Part shown: positions 18,285 to 25,804 of the stretch, one piece after another
Layout: every line of letters starts with the position of its first letter
Position numbering within the stretch: the stretch's first letter is position 1
Source: Halanaerobium saccharolyticum
GTDB lineage: Bacteria; Bacillota; Halanaerobiia; Halanaerobiales; Halanaerobiaceae
Assembly: GCF_003053565.1 (NCBI RefSeq)
Contig: NZ_QAXS01000023.1
Span: 1-53,197 of the forward strand
DNA: 53,197 nucleotides
Direction: 5' to 3'
Notes under the pieces: generated by a model
Seen by the model: the letters and a program-made list of their open reading frames with translations, nothing else
Told to the model about the DNA's origin: nothing
The model's database searches: none
Position numbers and translations under genes: made by a program

Positions 18285-18330
18285 TAATTTGGAAATAAAC
18301 TTTAGTCTAAATAATTATTCTAAATGATAA

Positions 18331-18355
18331 AAACCCGCCCTGGAGCGGGTTTTTA
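18331..18355. terminator. Bidirectional terminator between lactonase and yaaA
   Basis: Stem AAACCCGC (18331-18338) with GCGGGTTT (18345-18352), T-run to the right and A-run to the left, between convergent genes. Confidence 0.85.
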
Positions 18356-18369
18356 AATTACAAATAATA

Positions 18370-19107
18370 TTATTTTTCAAAGGGTTTAATAAAATAAAAT
18401 TCACTTTCGGAAGATTTTTCTTCATTAAACACATATCCATCTAGATTAATATTTTTTATTTGGTCTGTGCTTTCAATTTGGTTTTTAACCAGTTCATTTA
18501 GAAGTTTACCTCTATTATGCTTAACATAATAGCCAACTGTTTTAAGGCTGCCGTCCTCGTTTTCTTCTTTAAAGTAAAAATCAATTATTTCTCCCTGATA
18601 ATTATTTTCAACTATCTTACTGTATTCATTGGAAGCTAAATTGATAATTAAATCAACATCAGCAAAGTAGTCTTTAATTACTTCCTGCCAGTATTCATTT
18701 AGATTAATATTATCAGGTTTCAGCCTCATTTCAAGTCTGTAAGGCCAAATTTCAGTATTTGAATGTAAGGGCCCATACATGGGAGAAATTATAATTAGCT
18801 TATCCTGCATATATGAAAACTGGTCTTTATTATAATTAGCTATATCAATCTGCTTAAATGCTGATCCATTGTAACATTCAATAGCCGGGAGAGTCTGATC
18901 TTCAAAATTGTGTTCCTGATAAAGCGCATAAGTTCTATCTAAAAGCTTACCCTGAATATCAAGTTCTTTTCCCAACTCATCTTTTGCAAGTGACTTAAGG
19001 TAATTGAATAACTTTTTAGTCATATCTTCTTTTAGAATTTTTTTACCTTTTTCTTCTCTCTGTCTTTCATGATTCTGAGTTTTGCTCGGTGATAAAATTA
19101 TTTTCAT
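18370..19107 (-). CDS. yaaA: YaaA family protein (peroxide stress/DNA-binding family, UPF0246)
   Basis: A member of the YaaA/DUF328 family, which in E. coli limits free iron and DNA damage during peroxide stress. The start MKIILSPSKTQNH matches the family SPAKT signature. Further hallmarks are ALYQ, CYNGSAFKQI (family YxGxxY-like), IISPMYGPL and WPYRLEMRLKP. The C-terminal FYFKEENEDGSLKTVGYYVKHNRG block corresponds to the family VF.E...GK.K.IS...K..RG motif. The start at 19107 is preferred because AAAGGA lies nine bases upstream; the ATG at 19116 abuts it. It converges with the lactonase gene. Confidence 0.82.
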   Translation of the reverse strand: MKIILSPSKTQNHERQREEKGKKILKEDMTKKLFNYLKSLAKDELGKELDIQGKLLDRTYALYQEHNFEDQTLPAIECYNGSAFKQIDIANYNKDQFSYMQDKLIIISPMYGPLHSNTEIWPYRLEMRLKPDNINLNEYWQEVIKDYFADVDLIINLASNEYSKIVENNYQGEIIDFYFKEENEDGSLKTVGYYVKHNRGKLLNELVKNQIESTDQIKNINLDGYVFNEEKSSESEFYFIKPFEK

Positions 19108-19277
19108 TTTATTCATTCCTTTCTCTAATTACTTTTATATAATTAAATTATTTTCTTATTTAATATATTCAAGAAAGGAAAAGAGATACCTCTTATCTAC
19201 TAAATTAAAACAAGGATTTCAATATTTTGTAAAGAATATAGTTTAATATATAGAAAAATGTTTATATAGAGGGACTG

Positions 19278-20744
19278 GTGAGCGAAATGAAATTATTTGC
19301 TGGACTTGATATCGGTACAAATGGTGTCAGGATTGATGTTGTTACAGAAAATTTAGTATTAAAACATGAAAATTCTATTAAATATGATCTTTTTTCTCCT
19401 CAACAGGGCTGGGCAGAGCAGGACCCGGATCAGATATTTGATGCAGTTTATACTTTGCTGGCTGAAGTTATAGAGAAGTTTGGACAGGAAGACTTATATA
19501 TAATCTTTTGTTCAGTGATGCACAGTATTATGGCTGTAAATGAAAAAGGAAATAAATTGAGCAATTTAATTATTTGGGCTGACAGCAGGGGAGAAAAATA
19601 CAGGGATCAGCTGAGCCAAAATTATAAATCAGATTTATTTTATTCTAGAACTGGCTGTCCCCTCCATTCTTCTTACTGGCCGGCTAAAATAATGTGGTTA
19701 AAAGAAAATATACATGAGAAGATAGATAAATATGTTTCAATCAAAGAATATATTATTTTTAAATTAAGCGGAAAGTGGAAAACAGATTATTCCCTTGCCT
19801 CAACCTCAGGCATTTTTAATTCATTAAAGAAAGAATATGATAAAAAAATATTGCAAATTCTTGATTTAACTGAAAATGATTTAGCAAAAGTTTATTCCGG
19901 CCATCATATTTTTAAATTTAAAATTAATGGAAAAGAAACTAAAGGAATTTTAGGATCCACTGATGGAGCTCTGGCCAATCTGGGAGCAGGTTCAATAGAT
20001 AAAAGTAAAATTGTATTAACAGCTGGTTCAAGTTCTGCAGTTCGATATACTTCATCTGAATATAGTTATGATCCTAAAGGTAGAGCCTGGAATTATTTTA
20101 TCGATGAGGATTTTTATATAACTGGTGAGGCCACTAATGGTGCCGGTGTGGTTTTAAATTGGTTTAAAAAGCAATTAGAATATAAAGATATTAAAAAATT
20201 TAGCAGAGATAACCTGCCTAAAATACCTTATCAGGGCAATGAGATTATTTACATTCCAACAATGATGGGAGAGAGAGCACCCAGTTATAATGAAAAGACA
20301 AGAGCTTTATTTTATGGACTTTCTTTAAATCACAACCGAGGCGATATGGTTCTTGCTGTTTATGAAAGTATTGCTTTTCATTTAAAACTTATTTATGAAG
20401 ATTTACGAAGATTAAATAGTAGTGATCAGGTTGAGCTTATAATGACTGGCGGCCTTGGATTGACAGATCATTTTATGAAATTAATTTCTTATTTGCTTGG
20501 TGAAATTAAATATATTCCTGATTATAATCAAAATACGGCTATAGGCGCTGCTATGATGGGAATTAAAGTTGTTGATGGAGTAGCTTATCAGGATTTATTA
20601 AAATATTTGCCGGAATATAAAAAAGTTAATAATGAGGGAGATTCTGATTTTTCTTCTTATTTAGAATCTAAATACCAGCATTTCTGCAGAGTATATCAGC
20701 ATCTGCAGGAAAATTACGAAGTCTTTACGTTTAAAGGAAATTAA
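19278..20744 (+). CDS. FGGY-family carbohydrate kinase, gluconokinase-like
   Basis: ATP-dependent sugar kinase (488 aa) of the FGGY family. The N-terminal phosphate-binding loop GLDIGTNGVRIDVV and QQGWAEQDP are typical, as are IIWADSRG, STSGIFNS and ILGSTDGALANLG. The ATP-site residues lie in LTAGSSSAVR and MTGGLGLTDHFM. Closest resemblance is to GntK-type gluconokinases (SVMHSIMAV, NHNRGDMVLAVYE), with xylulokinase as an alternative. Neighbouring lactonase and Entner-Doudoroff genes support gluconate. It starts at GTG 19278; an in-frame ATG at 19287 is possible. It reads divergently from yaaA. Confidence 0.8.
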   Translation: MSEMKLFAGLDIGTNGVRIDVVTENLVLKHENSIKYDLFSPQQGWAEQDPDQIFDAVYTLLAEVIEKFGQEDLYIIFCSVMHSIMAVNEKGNKLSNLIIWADSRGEKYRDQLSQNYKSDLFYSRTGCPLHSSYWPAKIMWLKENIHEKIDKYVSIKEYIIFKLSGKWKTDYSLASTSGIFNSLKKEYDKKILQILDLTENDLAKVYSGHHIFKFKINGKETKGILGSTDGALANLGAGSIDKSKIVLTAGSSSAVRYTSSEYSYDPKGRAWNYFIDEDFYITGEATNGAGVVLNWFKKQLEYKDIKKFSRDNLPKIPYQGNEIIYIPTMMGERAPSYNEKTRALFYGLSLNHNRGDMVLAVYESIAFHLKLIYEDLRRLNSSDQVELIMTGGLGLTDHFMKLISYLLGEIKYIPDYNQNTAIGAAMMGIKVVDGVAYQDLLKYLPEYKKVNNEGDSDFSSYLESKYQHFCRVYQHLQENYEVFTFKGN

Positions 20745-20763
20745 ATTATCCCGTTGATTATCT

Positions 20764-20800
20764 GAGCAGATATGACTAATTAAAAAAGTGATATCTGCTC
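20764..20800. terminator. Hairpin between convergent genes
   Basis: Perfect 10-bp stem GAGCAGATAT (20764-20773) with ATATCTGCTC (20791-20800). The T-run is weak on both strands; probable bidirectional terminator. Confidence 0.55.
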
Positions 20801-20819
20801 TTAATTAATTTAATAATTA

Positions 20820-21743
20820 TTATCTATCAAAATAAGAGAGACTAAATTTATTTAAGATAAAATTAAGAGCTTTAAATTCTATCTCTTCGATACCCTCATT
20901 CATAATATCAAGAACTTTATTATCAATTAACGGATGGAATTCATCGGCAATCATATAAGCTGATAATTTATCTGTTGCTCTGATTTTTTCAATAGAATCA
21001 TTCTTTTCAGCTGGTTTTAAATTATTTTTTTGAATAGCTTTTACTATCATAGAATAGAAATATATTTGAGTTAGAATTCCTATCATTTTACTATTAACTT
21101 TTAATTCAAAGATATAAGTTGTATCTGATTCTACTCCAAATAAATCAATTGCACTTTTTCCCCCTGGGAAAATTCTATTTTCATCTTTGATAGGTTTTTT
21201 ATTAAATACCCCCACAGGTAATTGAAAACTTAAATTTTCTTTTTTTAATATATCTTTAGTTTCTGTATTAATTCCTGCAGCTGCTAAAACACTTTCCACA
21301 TTTTTTTCGTTATCCAATTTGTTATTATTTTCTTCTATTTCTCTTTCACCCGGAACATTTATGTAATAATTATTTTTGGAATTGAACTTTAGTTTTAGAT
21401 GATTTAAATATTGATGATTTTCAATTTCAAACCACGAATACATATTATTAAAATTTTTAACCCGATACAAAAATCTTTGATAGTGTTGATTATCAAGATT
21501 ATCAGGTTCAGACCATTTCAGTATAACTTTATTAATATCTTCTTTTAACCATCTGATAAGTGTAACACACCAGCCTTCAAAAGCAGCATTGTTTTCCTGC
21601 ATATTTTCAACTACACATTCTTCACTCATAACCAGATTAAGTTCATTATTATTTAGATAAAAATCGATTTTACTTGGTAAACTAATGTGTGATGAGTATG
21701 AGCAACTTTTCTTTAATTTTTCTAAGATCTTTTTGTTTTCCAT
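20820..21743 (-). CDS. Hypothetical protein with a PD-(D/E)XK nuclease-like core
   Basis: A 307-aa protein I do not recognise as a named family. The C-terminal half contains GGKSAIDLFGVESDTTYIFE followed by LKVN, giving Asp200 and then Glu213-Leu-Lys215. This spacing and predicted strand pattern match the PD-(D/E)XK nuclease core, like the IDLLG...VELK of NucS/DUF91-type enzymes. A helix with TQIYFYSMIV follows, as usual in the fold. The N-terminal 150 residues are rich in Asn, Lys and Trp and have no clear motif. It sits in an AT-rich stretch with other unknown genes next to a tRNA integration site, suggesting accessory DNA. A role in DNA repair or defence is only a guess. Confidence 0.6.
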   Translation of the reverse strand: MENKKILEKLKKSCSYSSHISLPSKIDFYLNNNELNLVMSEECVVENMQENNAAFEGWCVTLIRWLKEDINKVILKWSEPDNLDNQHYQRFLYRVKNFNNMYSWFEIENHQYLNHLKLKFNSKNNYYINVPGEREIEENNNKLDNEKNVESVLAAAGINTETKDILKKENLSFQLPVGVFNKKPIKDENRIFPGGKSAIDLFGVESDTTYIFELKVNSKMIGILTQIYFYSMIVKAIQKNNLKPAEKNDSIEKIRATDKLSAYMIADEFHPLIDNKVLDIMNEGIEEIEFKALNFILNKFSLSYFDR

Positions 21744-21893
21744 TTTATCATCCTTCCAGGTTTTTATTAATTTAAGCTGTTTTCAATACATTTTTAAGTA
21801 ATTATTACAATATCTTTTAAACTAATTTCTATATAATTAATTCTACAAATGTAAAAAACCCCCTTTATTTTCAATATAATTTTCTCAAACTTC

Positions 21894-21922
21894 TTGACAG
21901 CCACATTTAAATATACTATAAT
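21894..21922 (+). promoter_or_regulatory. Consensus sigma-A promoter of the 22-23 kb operon
   Basis: TTGACA (21894-21899), exactly 17 bp, TATAAT (21917-21922): a perfect consensus. It drives the small ORF at 21953 and the unknown genes at 22089 and 22653. The rest of 21744-22088 is AT-rich and otherwise empty. Confidence 0.8.
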
Positions 21923-21952
21923 AAATATATTAAATACAAAGGGGTGAATATA

Positions 21953-22030
21953 ATTGGTTTAAATAAAATGGCTTATATTGAAAAAATCCTTAATTATATT
22001 ATTGCATTTATCTCAAACAAAAAAGAATAG
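21953..22030 (+). CDS. Possible very small peptide gene
   Basis: Behind the consensus promoter and AAAGGGG (21938-21944) is a short reading frame containing MAYIEKILNYIIAFISNKKE (ATG 21968, stop 22028-22030). It has a hydrophobic amphipathic centre and a basic tail, like small toxins or membrane peptides. The internal ATG lies too far from the ribosome site. ATT 21953 has the right spacing, and GTG 21944 is in frame but overlaps the site. A TTG start at 21954 would work if the T-run at 21958-21960 had one more T. It could also be a leader peptide or noncoding. Confidence 0.3.
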   Translation: MGLNKMAYIEKILNYIIAFISNKKE

Positions 22031-22088
22031 ACTTGAGAAACTCTCTCTGGCAAGAAATTTTTCAAAAACATAATAGGGGGTTAAATTT

Positions 22089-22610
22089 ATGGATATAACT
22101 TATAATGAGTGGGAAATGGGCTATATTTATCTTAAGAATATTTGTTGTCGTGATGATGACACTGTATTCAAAAAAATCAATTATACTTTAAAATCAGATA
22201 ATGATCTCAGCGATCAGTTAAATAAACTTAACTGGCCTGATAAAAAATATGTTGAAGCACGAGACGAAGATTTTATAGATCAATTTCAGAATGATCTGGA
22301 CAATGAGTTATATATAAAAGGAATCGAATTTCAAATGAAAGCAGGAGATTTTAAAAAAATGATAGACAATTATCAAATAAAAAGTTTTAAGTTTAGAGAC
22401 AATCAGTATTATTGTATCTTTTTTGCTCCAGAAGCAGAAATTTTTGTCCCTCAAAATTATATTTATGCTTTTTCAGAAAAAGAAGATGCTTTTGCTGTTT
22501 TTAAGCTTAAAGAAAAAGATTCCTATAAAATTTCATTTTTTAAGGCCCTAATTTTCAGTGAAGACTCCCCCTATAATATTGAATATTTTAAAACTTTAAA
22601 TAGATTTTAA
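22089..22610 (+). CDS. Hypothetical protein
   Basis: A 173-aa soluble protein that I do not recognise. It starts MDITYNEWEMGYIYLKNICC behind a strong GGGGG site. Visible features are an acidic middle (EARDEDFIDQFQNDLDNE) and a C-terminal half rich in aromatic residues and short strands (YYCIFFAPEAEIFVP, AFAVFKLKEKDSYKISFF). No signal peptide, membrane helix or catalytic motif is evident. It is probably cotranscribed with the next gene from the promoter at 21894. The strand-rich C-terminus would fit an immunity or binding protein, but that is speculation. Confidence 0.6.
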   Translation: MDITYNEWEMGYIYLKNICCRDDDTVFKKINYTLKSDNDLSDQLNKLNWPDKKYVEARDEDFIDQFQNDLDNELYIKGIEFQMKAGDFKKMIDNYQIKSFKFRDNQYYCIFFAPEAEIFVPQNYIYAFSEKEDAFAVFKLKEKDSYKISFFKALIFSEDSPYNIEYFKTLNRF

Positions 22611-22652
22611 AAATAATTATAATGAATATCTTATATCTAAGGAGTGGATTAA

Positions 22653-23066
22653 ATGGAAAATTATAAAATTGATTTTAATTCTTTTATTGAGAGGAATCCA
22701 AGACATCAAAAATTTAGTGACAATCAAATAGCTAAAGAAATATACAATCTTTTAGCAGAAGGTGAAAACATCTACAGAATGATGGTTTTTAGTGAATTAG
22801 AAATACCTGCCCTAGCTGCTTCTATTTCTGAAATAGAAGACCTTTATGGAGAACAGGAAATATTTAATCTTAATAACAGCTTTTCTAAACAAACTATGGG
22901 TGTAATGGTCAAAGATATATTGAGATCCTTTGGCTATGATAATACTAAAAGCAAAGATATACCAAAAGGATTATCTAAATATGTGAACACAGCAGCAGTT
23001 TACAAAAAACTGGATACTCCCAGTAAAAATCTGAAAAGTTCTTTTGAAATAGTGGAGTTTGAATAA
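22653..23066 (+). CDS. Hypothetical protein
   Basis: A 137-aa protein with no family I recognise. It starts MENYKIDFNSFIERNPRHQK behind AAGGAG. Residues ~20-60 look helical, and the segment FSKQTMGVMVKDILRSFGYD followed by basic and Pro-rich residues could be a DNA-contacting helix of a winged-helix-like fold. It lies 42 bp after the preceding unknown gene, on the same strand, and is followed by a strong terminator, so the pair forms a two-gene operon. The location beside a tRNA integration site suggests accessory DNA. Confidence 0.6.
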   Translation: MENYKIDFNSFIERNPRHQKFSDNQIAKEIYNLLAEGENIYRMMVFSELEIPALAASISEIEDLYGEQEIFNLNNSFSKQTMGVMVKDILRSFGYDNTKSKDIPKGLSKYVNTAAVYKKLDTPSKNLKSSFEIVEFE

Positions 23067-23074
23067 AAGGATGA

Positions 23075-23111
23075 AGGGACTTCATTTATATTAAGGAGTC
23101 CCTCTTTTTTT
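23075..23111 (+). terminator. Terminator of the two-gene unknown operon
   Basis: Stem AGGGACT (23075-23081) with AGTCCCT (23097-23103), followed by C and seven Ts. Confidence 0.8.
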
Positions 23112-23167
23112 GAAAAATTTTTACTAAATATTTGTAATAACAAATAAAGATAGCGGGAGTGGTACTA

Positions 23168-23269
23168 ATGCTAAGTGAAATTAGTTATGCTATTAGAAAA
23201 TTTAATTCTCTGCCAGGTTTATTATGGAGAGTTGGAGTGAAATCTATTATTAATTATTTATGCTTCTAA
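23168..23269 (+). CDS. Possible small ORF (33 aa)
   Basis: A short frame reading MLSEISYAIRKFNSLPGLLW and 13 more residues, starting eight bases after GCGGGAG. It has no recognised relatives and may be a fragment of a lost gene left of the tRNA-Ser integration site. Low confidence. Confidence 0.25.
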   Translation: MLSEISYAIRKFNSLPGLLWRVGVKSIINYLCF

Positions 23270-23317
23270 AAAAGCTTACGAAATCTTTGGGTAGCTTAAT
23301 AAATTAGGATATACAAA

Positions 23318-23342
23318 AACCCCCACCATCCCGGTGGGGGTT
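23318..23342 (-). terminator. Terminator left of the truncated tRNA copy
   Basis: Perfect 10-bp stem (23318-23327 with 23333-23342) around ACCCC-rich arms; on the minus strand it runs into TTTTT. It lies just beyond the truncated tRNA-Ser 3' half, where the original tRNA-Ser terminator would have been before the island inserted. Confidence 0.75.
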
Positions 23343-23343
23343 C

Positions 23344-23428
23344 AAAATGGGCATCAGCCCTTAATATTCAATGGCGGAGAGACAGGGACTCGAACCCTGA
23401 CACCTTTCGGCTTCACCGGATTTCAAGT
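23344..23428. repeat. Left attachment repeat: truncated tRNA-Ser 3' half
   Basis: 85 bp identical to 27502-27586. The part from 23372 onward is the 3' half of tRNA-Ser on the minus strand, including the CCA end, T arm, variable arm and part of the anticodon arm. Identity stops beside the anticodon loop. It is not a functional tRNA. It marks the left end of a 4158-bp insertion. Beyond it, 23429-23566 carries several TATCAG-like repeats and GTTAGGATTGTGTCAGGATT, likely recombinase arm sites. The remaining sequence up to 23856 is AT-rich with no gene. Confidence 0.85.
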
Positions 23429-23800
23429 TCGTACTGAGCATTGTTAGTTAGTATCAGGTATTGCCAACTATTTTGCCAAAACAGTGATTTTAGGTGTTTT
23501 TTGCTAATGATTTATCAGCTAGTATCAGCTGTTATCAGATTTTTTGTTAGGATTGTGTCAGGATTAATAAAATATAAACTGAACTTTGAATTTAAATAAT
23601 ACAAATACAGATTTGTATGTTTAAAACAAATAGCTTTAAAAATTGACTTGAAATTTTCGATAACACTAAACAAATTAATTTTTTTGAAAAAATTAGGCTT
23701 TAACCTTTATGAACACTGAAGGTACAGGTAATTTGAAGGAAATCTGAAAAAGTGCATTACATATTGCAATTCACTTTTATTTTTTTATCGAACTCTTCTA

Positions 23801-23829
23801 TTGCTTTTTAAATAAAACTATGGTATTCT
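23801..23829 (+). promoter_or_regulatory. Candidate promoter of the DUF2294 gene
   Basis: TTGCTT (23801-23806), 17 bp, TATTCT (23824-23829). A weak match, but correctly placed before the start at 23863. Confidence 0.35.
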
Positions 23830-23862
23830 TTTGTTAGTTTTATCTTAAAAGGGTGATTGCAG

Positions 23863-24216
23863 GTGACAAAAGGTCAAGTTGAAGCAAAAATTAGTGAGGC
23901 AGTAACCAAATTTGAATTAGAAGTAATGGGTAGAGGTCCTAAGCAAATTAATACTATGATCGTTAAAAATTTGATAATTATTAGGCTCGAAGGATTCTTC
24001 AGTATTTCAGAGAAGAGGCTGGCAGAGAATAATCGTGTTGAATTAGTTAAAAGAGTTAGGACTTTATTATTTGAAAATGAAGTAGAAAATTTCAAAAATA
24101 TTATTCAAAATATAATTAACACTGAATTAGTCAGTGTGCATTCTGATGTAAGCACAAAAACCGGGGAAAAGATAATTATAGTTACACTTGATTGTAATTT
24201 AGAAAACAAATATTAA
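23863..24216 (+). CDS. DUF2294 domain protein
   Basis: A small protein (about 117 aa) matching the uncharacterised DUF2294 family by its opening TKGQVEAKISEAVTKFELE, the following GRGPKQINTMIV and the strand IIIRLEGFFSISEKRL, then a helical region and a final beta strand. The GRGP motif is the clearest hallmark. Function is unknown. GTG 23863 is preferred as start: AAAGGGTGA lies just upstream, whereas TTG 23857 touches it. It is first in the island but has its own terminator, so it is probably transcribed separately from the transporter genes. Confidence 0.75.
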   Translation: MTKGQVEAKISEAVTKFELEVMGRGPKQINTMIVKNLIIIRLEGFFSISEKRLAENNRVELVKRVRTLLFENEVENFKNIIQNIINTELVSVHSDVSTKTGEKIIIVTLDCNLENKY

Positions 24217-24279
24217 ATTTAATAAATTATATATTTAGTTGGCAGATATATGAAAGGTATTTTTTACCAGTCATTATTA

Positions 24280-24321
24280 GGTCAACAATTTATCAATATT
24301 GATAAAGTGTTGGCCTTTTTT
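24280..24321 (+). terminator. Terminator after the DUF2294 gene
   Basis: Long stem GGTCAACA-TTTATCA with TGATAAA-TGTTGGCC (24280-24315, one internal mismatch), four-base loop, then six Ts. Confidence 0.85.
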
Positions 24322-24454
24322 GTTTATATAAGGTTTTTTCTAACTAATAAAACTTAATATACTCTTGAATTTGGACAATTAAAATGAAAATAAACACCTA
24401 TTAATTTAAGTTTATTTATCTTAAATATTATAATTTCAACTCAAGAAGGAGGTG

Positions 24455-25441
24455 ATGATAATTATTTCTTTACAAGCAGCGATCGATAACATACTTTCAC
24501 CAGCAATTATGTTCTTTATTTTAGGACTAATTGCTGCAATTATTAGATCTGATTTAGAAATACCAGATTCTTTTGGAGCTTTTTTAACTATGTTTATTCT
24601 AATTTCTATAGGTTTAAAGGCAGGGATTGCAGTTAGACAAACAGGAATATCAGAAATAATAATACCTGTTCTTGCAGCTATTATAGTTGGCGCTATAATT
24701 ACTTTCACTGTATATTATATAATGTTAAAAATAGGATTTGATGCAGCAAATGCTGGCTCTATTGGCGGTCATTATGGGGCATGTAGTAGTGTAACCCTAA
24801 CTACAGTGATAGTTTTTCTAAGCAGGATGGGAGTAAACTTTGAAGAGTTTGTTCCAGCACTATATCCATTTATGGATACAGCAGCCTTGATTACAGGTAT
24901 TGTTTTAGGACACGCCGGTCTAAAAAAGAACAAAATAGATTCAGATGATGAATATAGTATTAAAAATATTTTTAAGGAGTCACTGAGGTCTAAATCAACA
25001 GTTTTAATTATTGGAGGTCTGATAATTGGTTTAACTGCAGGAGTAAAAGGCACAGAAGACCTGATGCCATTTTACAGTACTGCATTTGACGGGATCTTTA
25101 CAATATTTATGCTGGATATAGGAATTATTACTGGACGAAGAATATCGGTTCTAAAAAATGTTAAACCAGTTACTTATTTGATTGCAATAATAATGCCGCC
25201 TGCACAAGCAGTTATGGCAATATTAATTGCTAATTTTATCGGCTTAAGTCCAGGTGGAGCAACAGTTTTTGCAGTTCTAGCAGCAGGAGCCTCATATATT
25301 TCAGCACCAGCAGTAATGAGAAGTACTTTTCCAGATGCAAACCCTTCCATAGCATTAGGGATGAGTCTAGGGATCATTTTTCCATTTAACATAATACTTG
25401 GTATACCACTGTATTATCAGATTGCAATAATTTTGAGTTAA
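24455..25441 (+). CDS. sbtA: SbtA-type sodium-dependent bicarbonate transporter
   Basis: Inner-membrane permease of the SbtA family (about 328 aa, roughly ten helices), which imports bicarbonate with sodium. The N-terminal ILSPAIMFFILGLIAAIIRS followed by DLEIPDSFG is the family signature. ISIGLKAGI follows, and the second half repeats the fold from TAFDGIFTIFMLDIGIITGR. The central cytoplasmic loop carries charged residues (LKKNKIDSDDEYS). The start is uncertain: GTG 24452 and ATG 24455 overlap the ribosome site AAGGAGGTGAT, and ATT 24461 has better spacing. The next gene encodes its usual partner SbtB, and PEP carboxylase follows, which together indicate bicarbonate uptake for carboxylation. 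Confidence 0.85.
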   Translation: MIIISLQAAIDNILSPAIMFFILGLIAAIIRSDLEIPDSFGAFLTMFILISIGLKAGIAVRQTGISEIIIPVLAAIIVGAIITFTVYYIMLKIGFDAANAGSIGGHYGACSSVTLTTVIVFLSRMGVNFEEFVPALYPFMDTAALITGIVLGHAGLKKNKIDSDDEYSIKNIFKESLRSKSTVLIIGGLIIGLTAGVKGTEDLMPFYSTAFDGIFTIFMLDIGIITGRRISVLKNVKPVTYLIAIIMPPAQAVMAILIANFIGLSPGGATVFAVLAAGASYISAPAVMRSTFPDANPSIALGMSLGIIFPFNIILGIPLYYQIAIILS

Positions 25442-25481
25442 TTTATAAATTTATTGATGAAAAAATAAGGAGGTTTCTATT

Positions 25482-25799
25482 ATGTTGATCAGAGCAGAGA
25501 AGGTAATTATTATTACTGAAAAGATTATTTCTTCTCAAATTATCGATTATTTAGAATCAATGGATATTACAGCTTATACAATCTATAAGGATGTTTCTGG
25601 ACAGGGAAATCGAGATATTAGATCTATATCTGGAGGTTTAAGTAGATATGGCGAAAATATAAGGTTAGAAGTAATTATTAAAGATGATGAAAAGGCAGTA
25701 AAAGTTGTAGAGAAAATCTATGCAAAGTATCTGCATTCCAAATATGCAGGTATTATATATATTGAAGATGTTAGGATAATTAAACAAAATGAGGAGTGA
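25482..25799 (+). CDS. sbtB: SbtB-like PII signalling protein
   Basis: A 105-aa trimeric PII-like regulator that would bind SbtA and control bicarbonate flux in response to adenine nucleotides. The fold is readable: strand KVIIITEKII, helix, YTIYKDVSGQGNRDIRS (the GKGSR-like start of the T-loop), IRLEVIIKD, and the C-terminal YAGIIYIEDVRII, which matches SbtB closely. The C-terminal two-cysteine redox loop of cyanobacterial SbtB is absent. ATG 25482 has AAGGAGG upstream. It lies 40 bp after sbtA and overlaps the ribosome site of the PEP carboxylase gene, so the three genes are very likely cotranscribed. Confidence 0.83.
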   Translation: MLIRAEKVIIITEKIISSQIIDYLESMDITAYTIYKDVSGQGNRDIRSISGGLSRYGENIRLEVIIKDDEKAVKVVEKIYAKYLHSKYAGIIYIEDVRIIKQNEE

Positions 25800-25804
25800 T
25801 TTTG

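Noticed and set aside
23318-23342. CRISPR-like or phage repeat
   Set aside because: It is a single terminator hairpin for minus-strand tRNA transcription; no repeat-spacer array exists in the window.
23372-23428. Second tRNA-Ser
   Set aside because: Only the 3' half is present; the D arm, 5' acceptor strand and half of the anticodon stem are missing. It is an attachment-site remnant.
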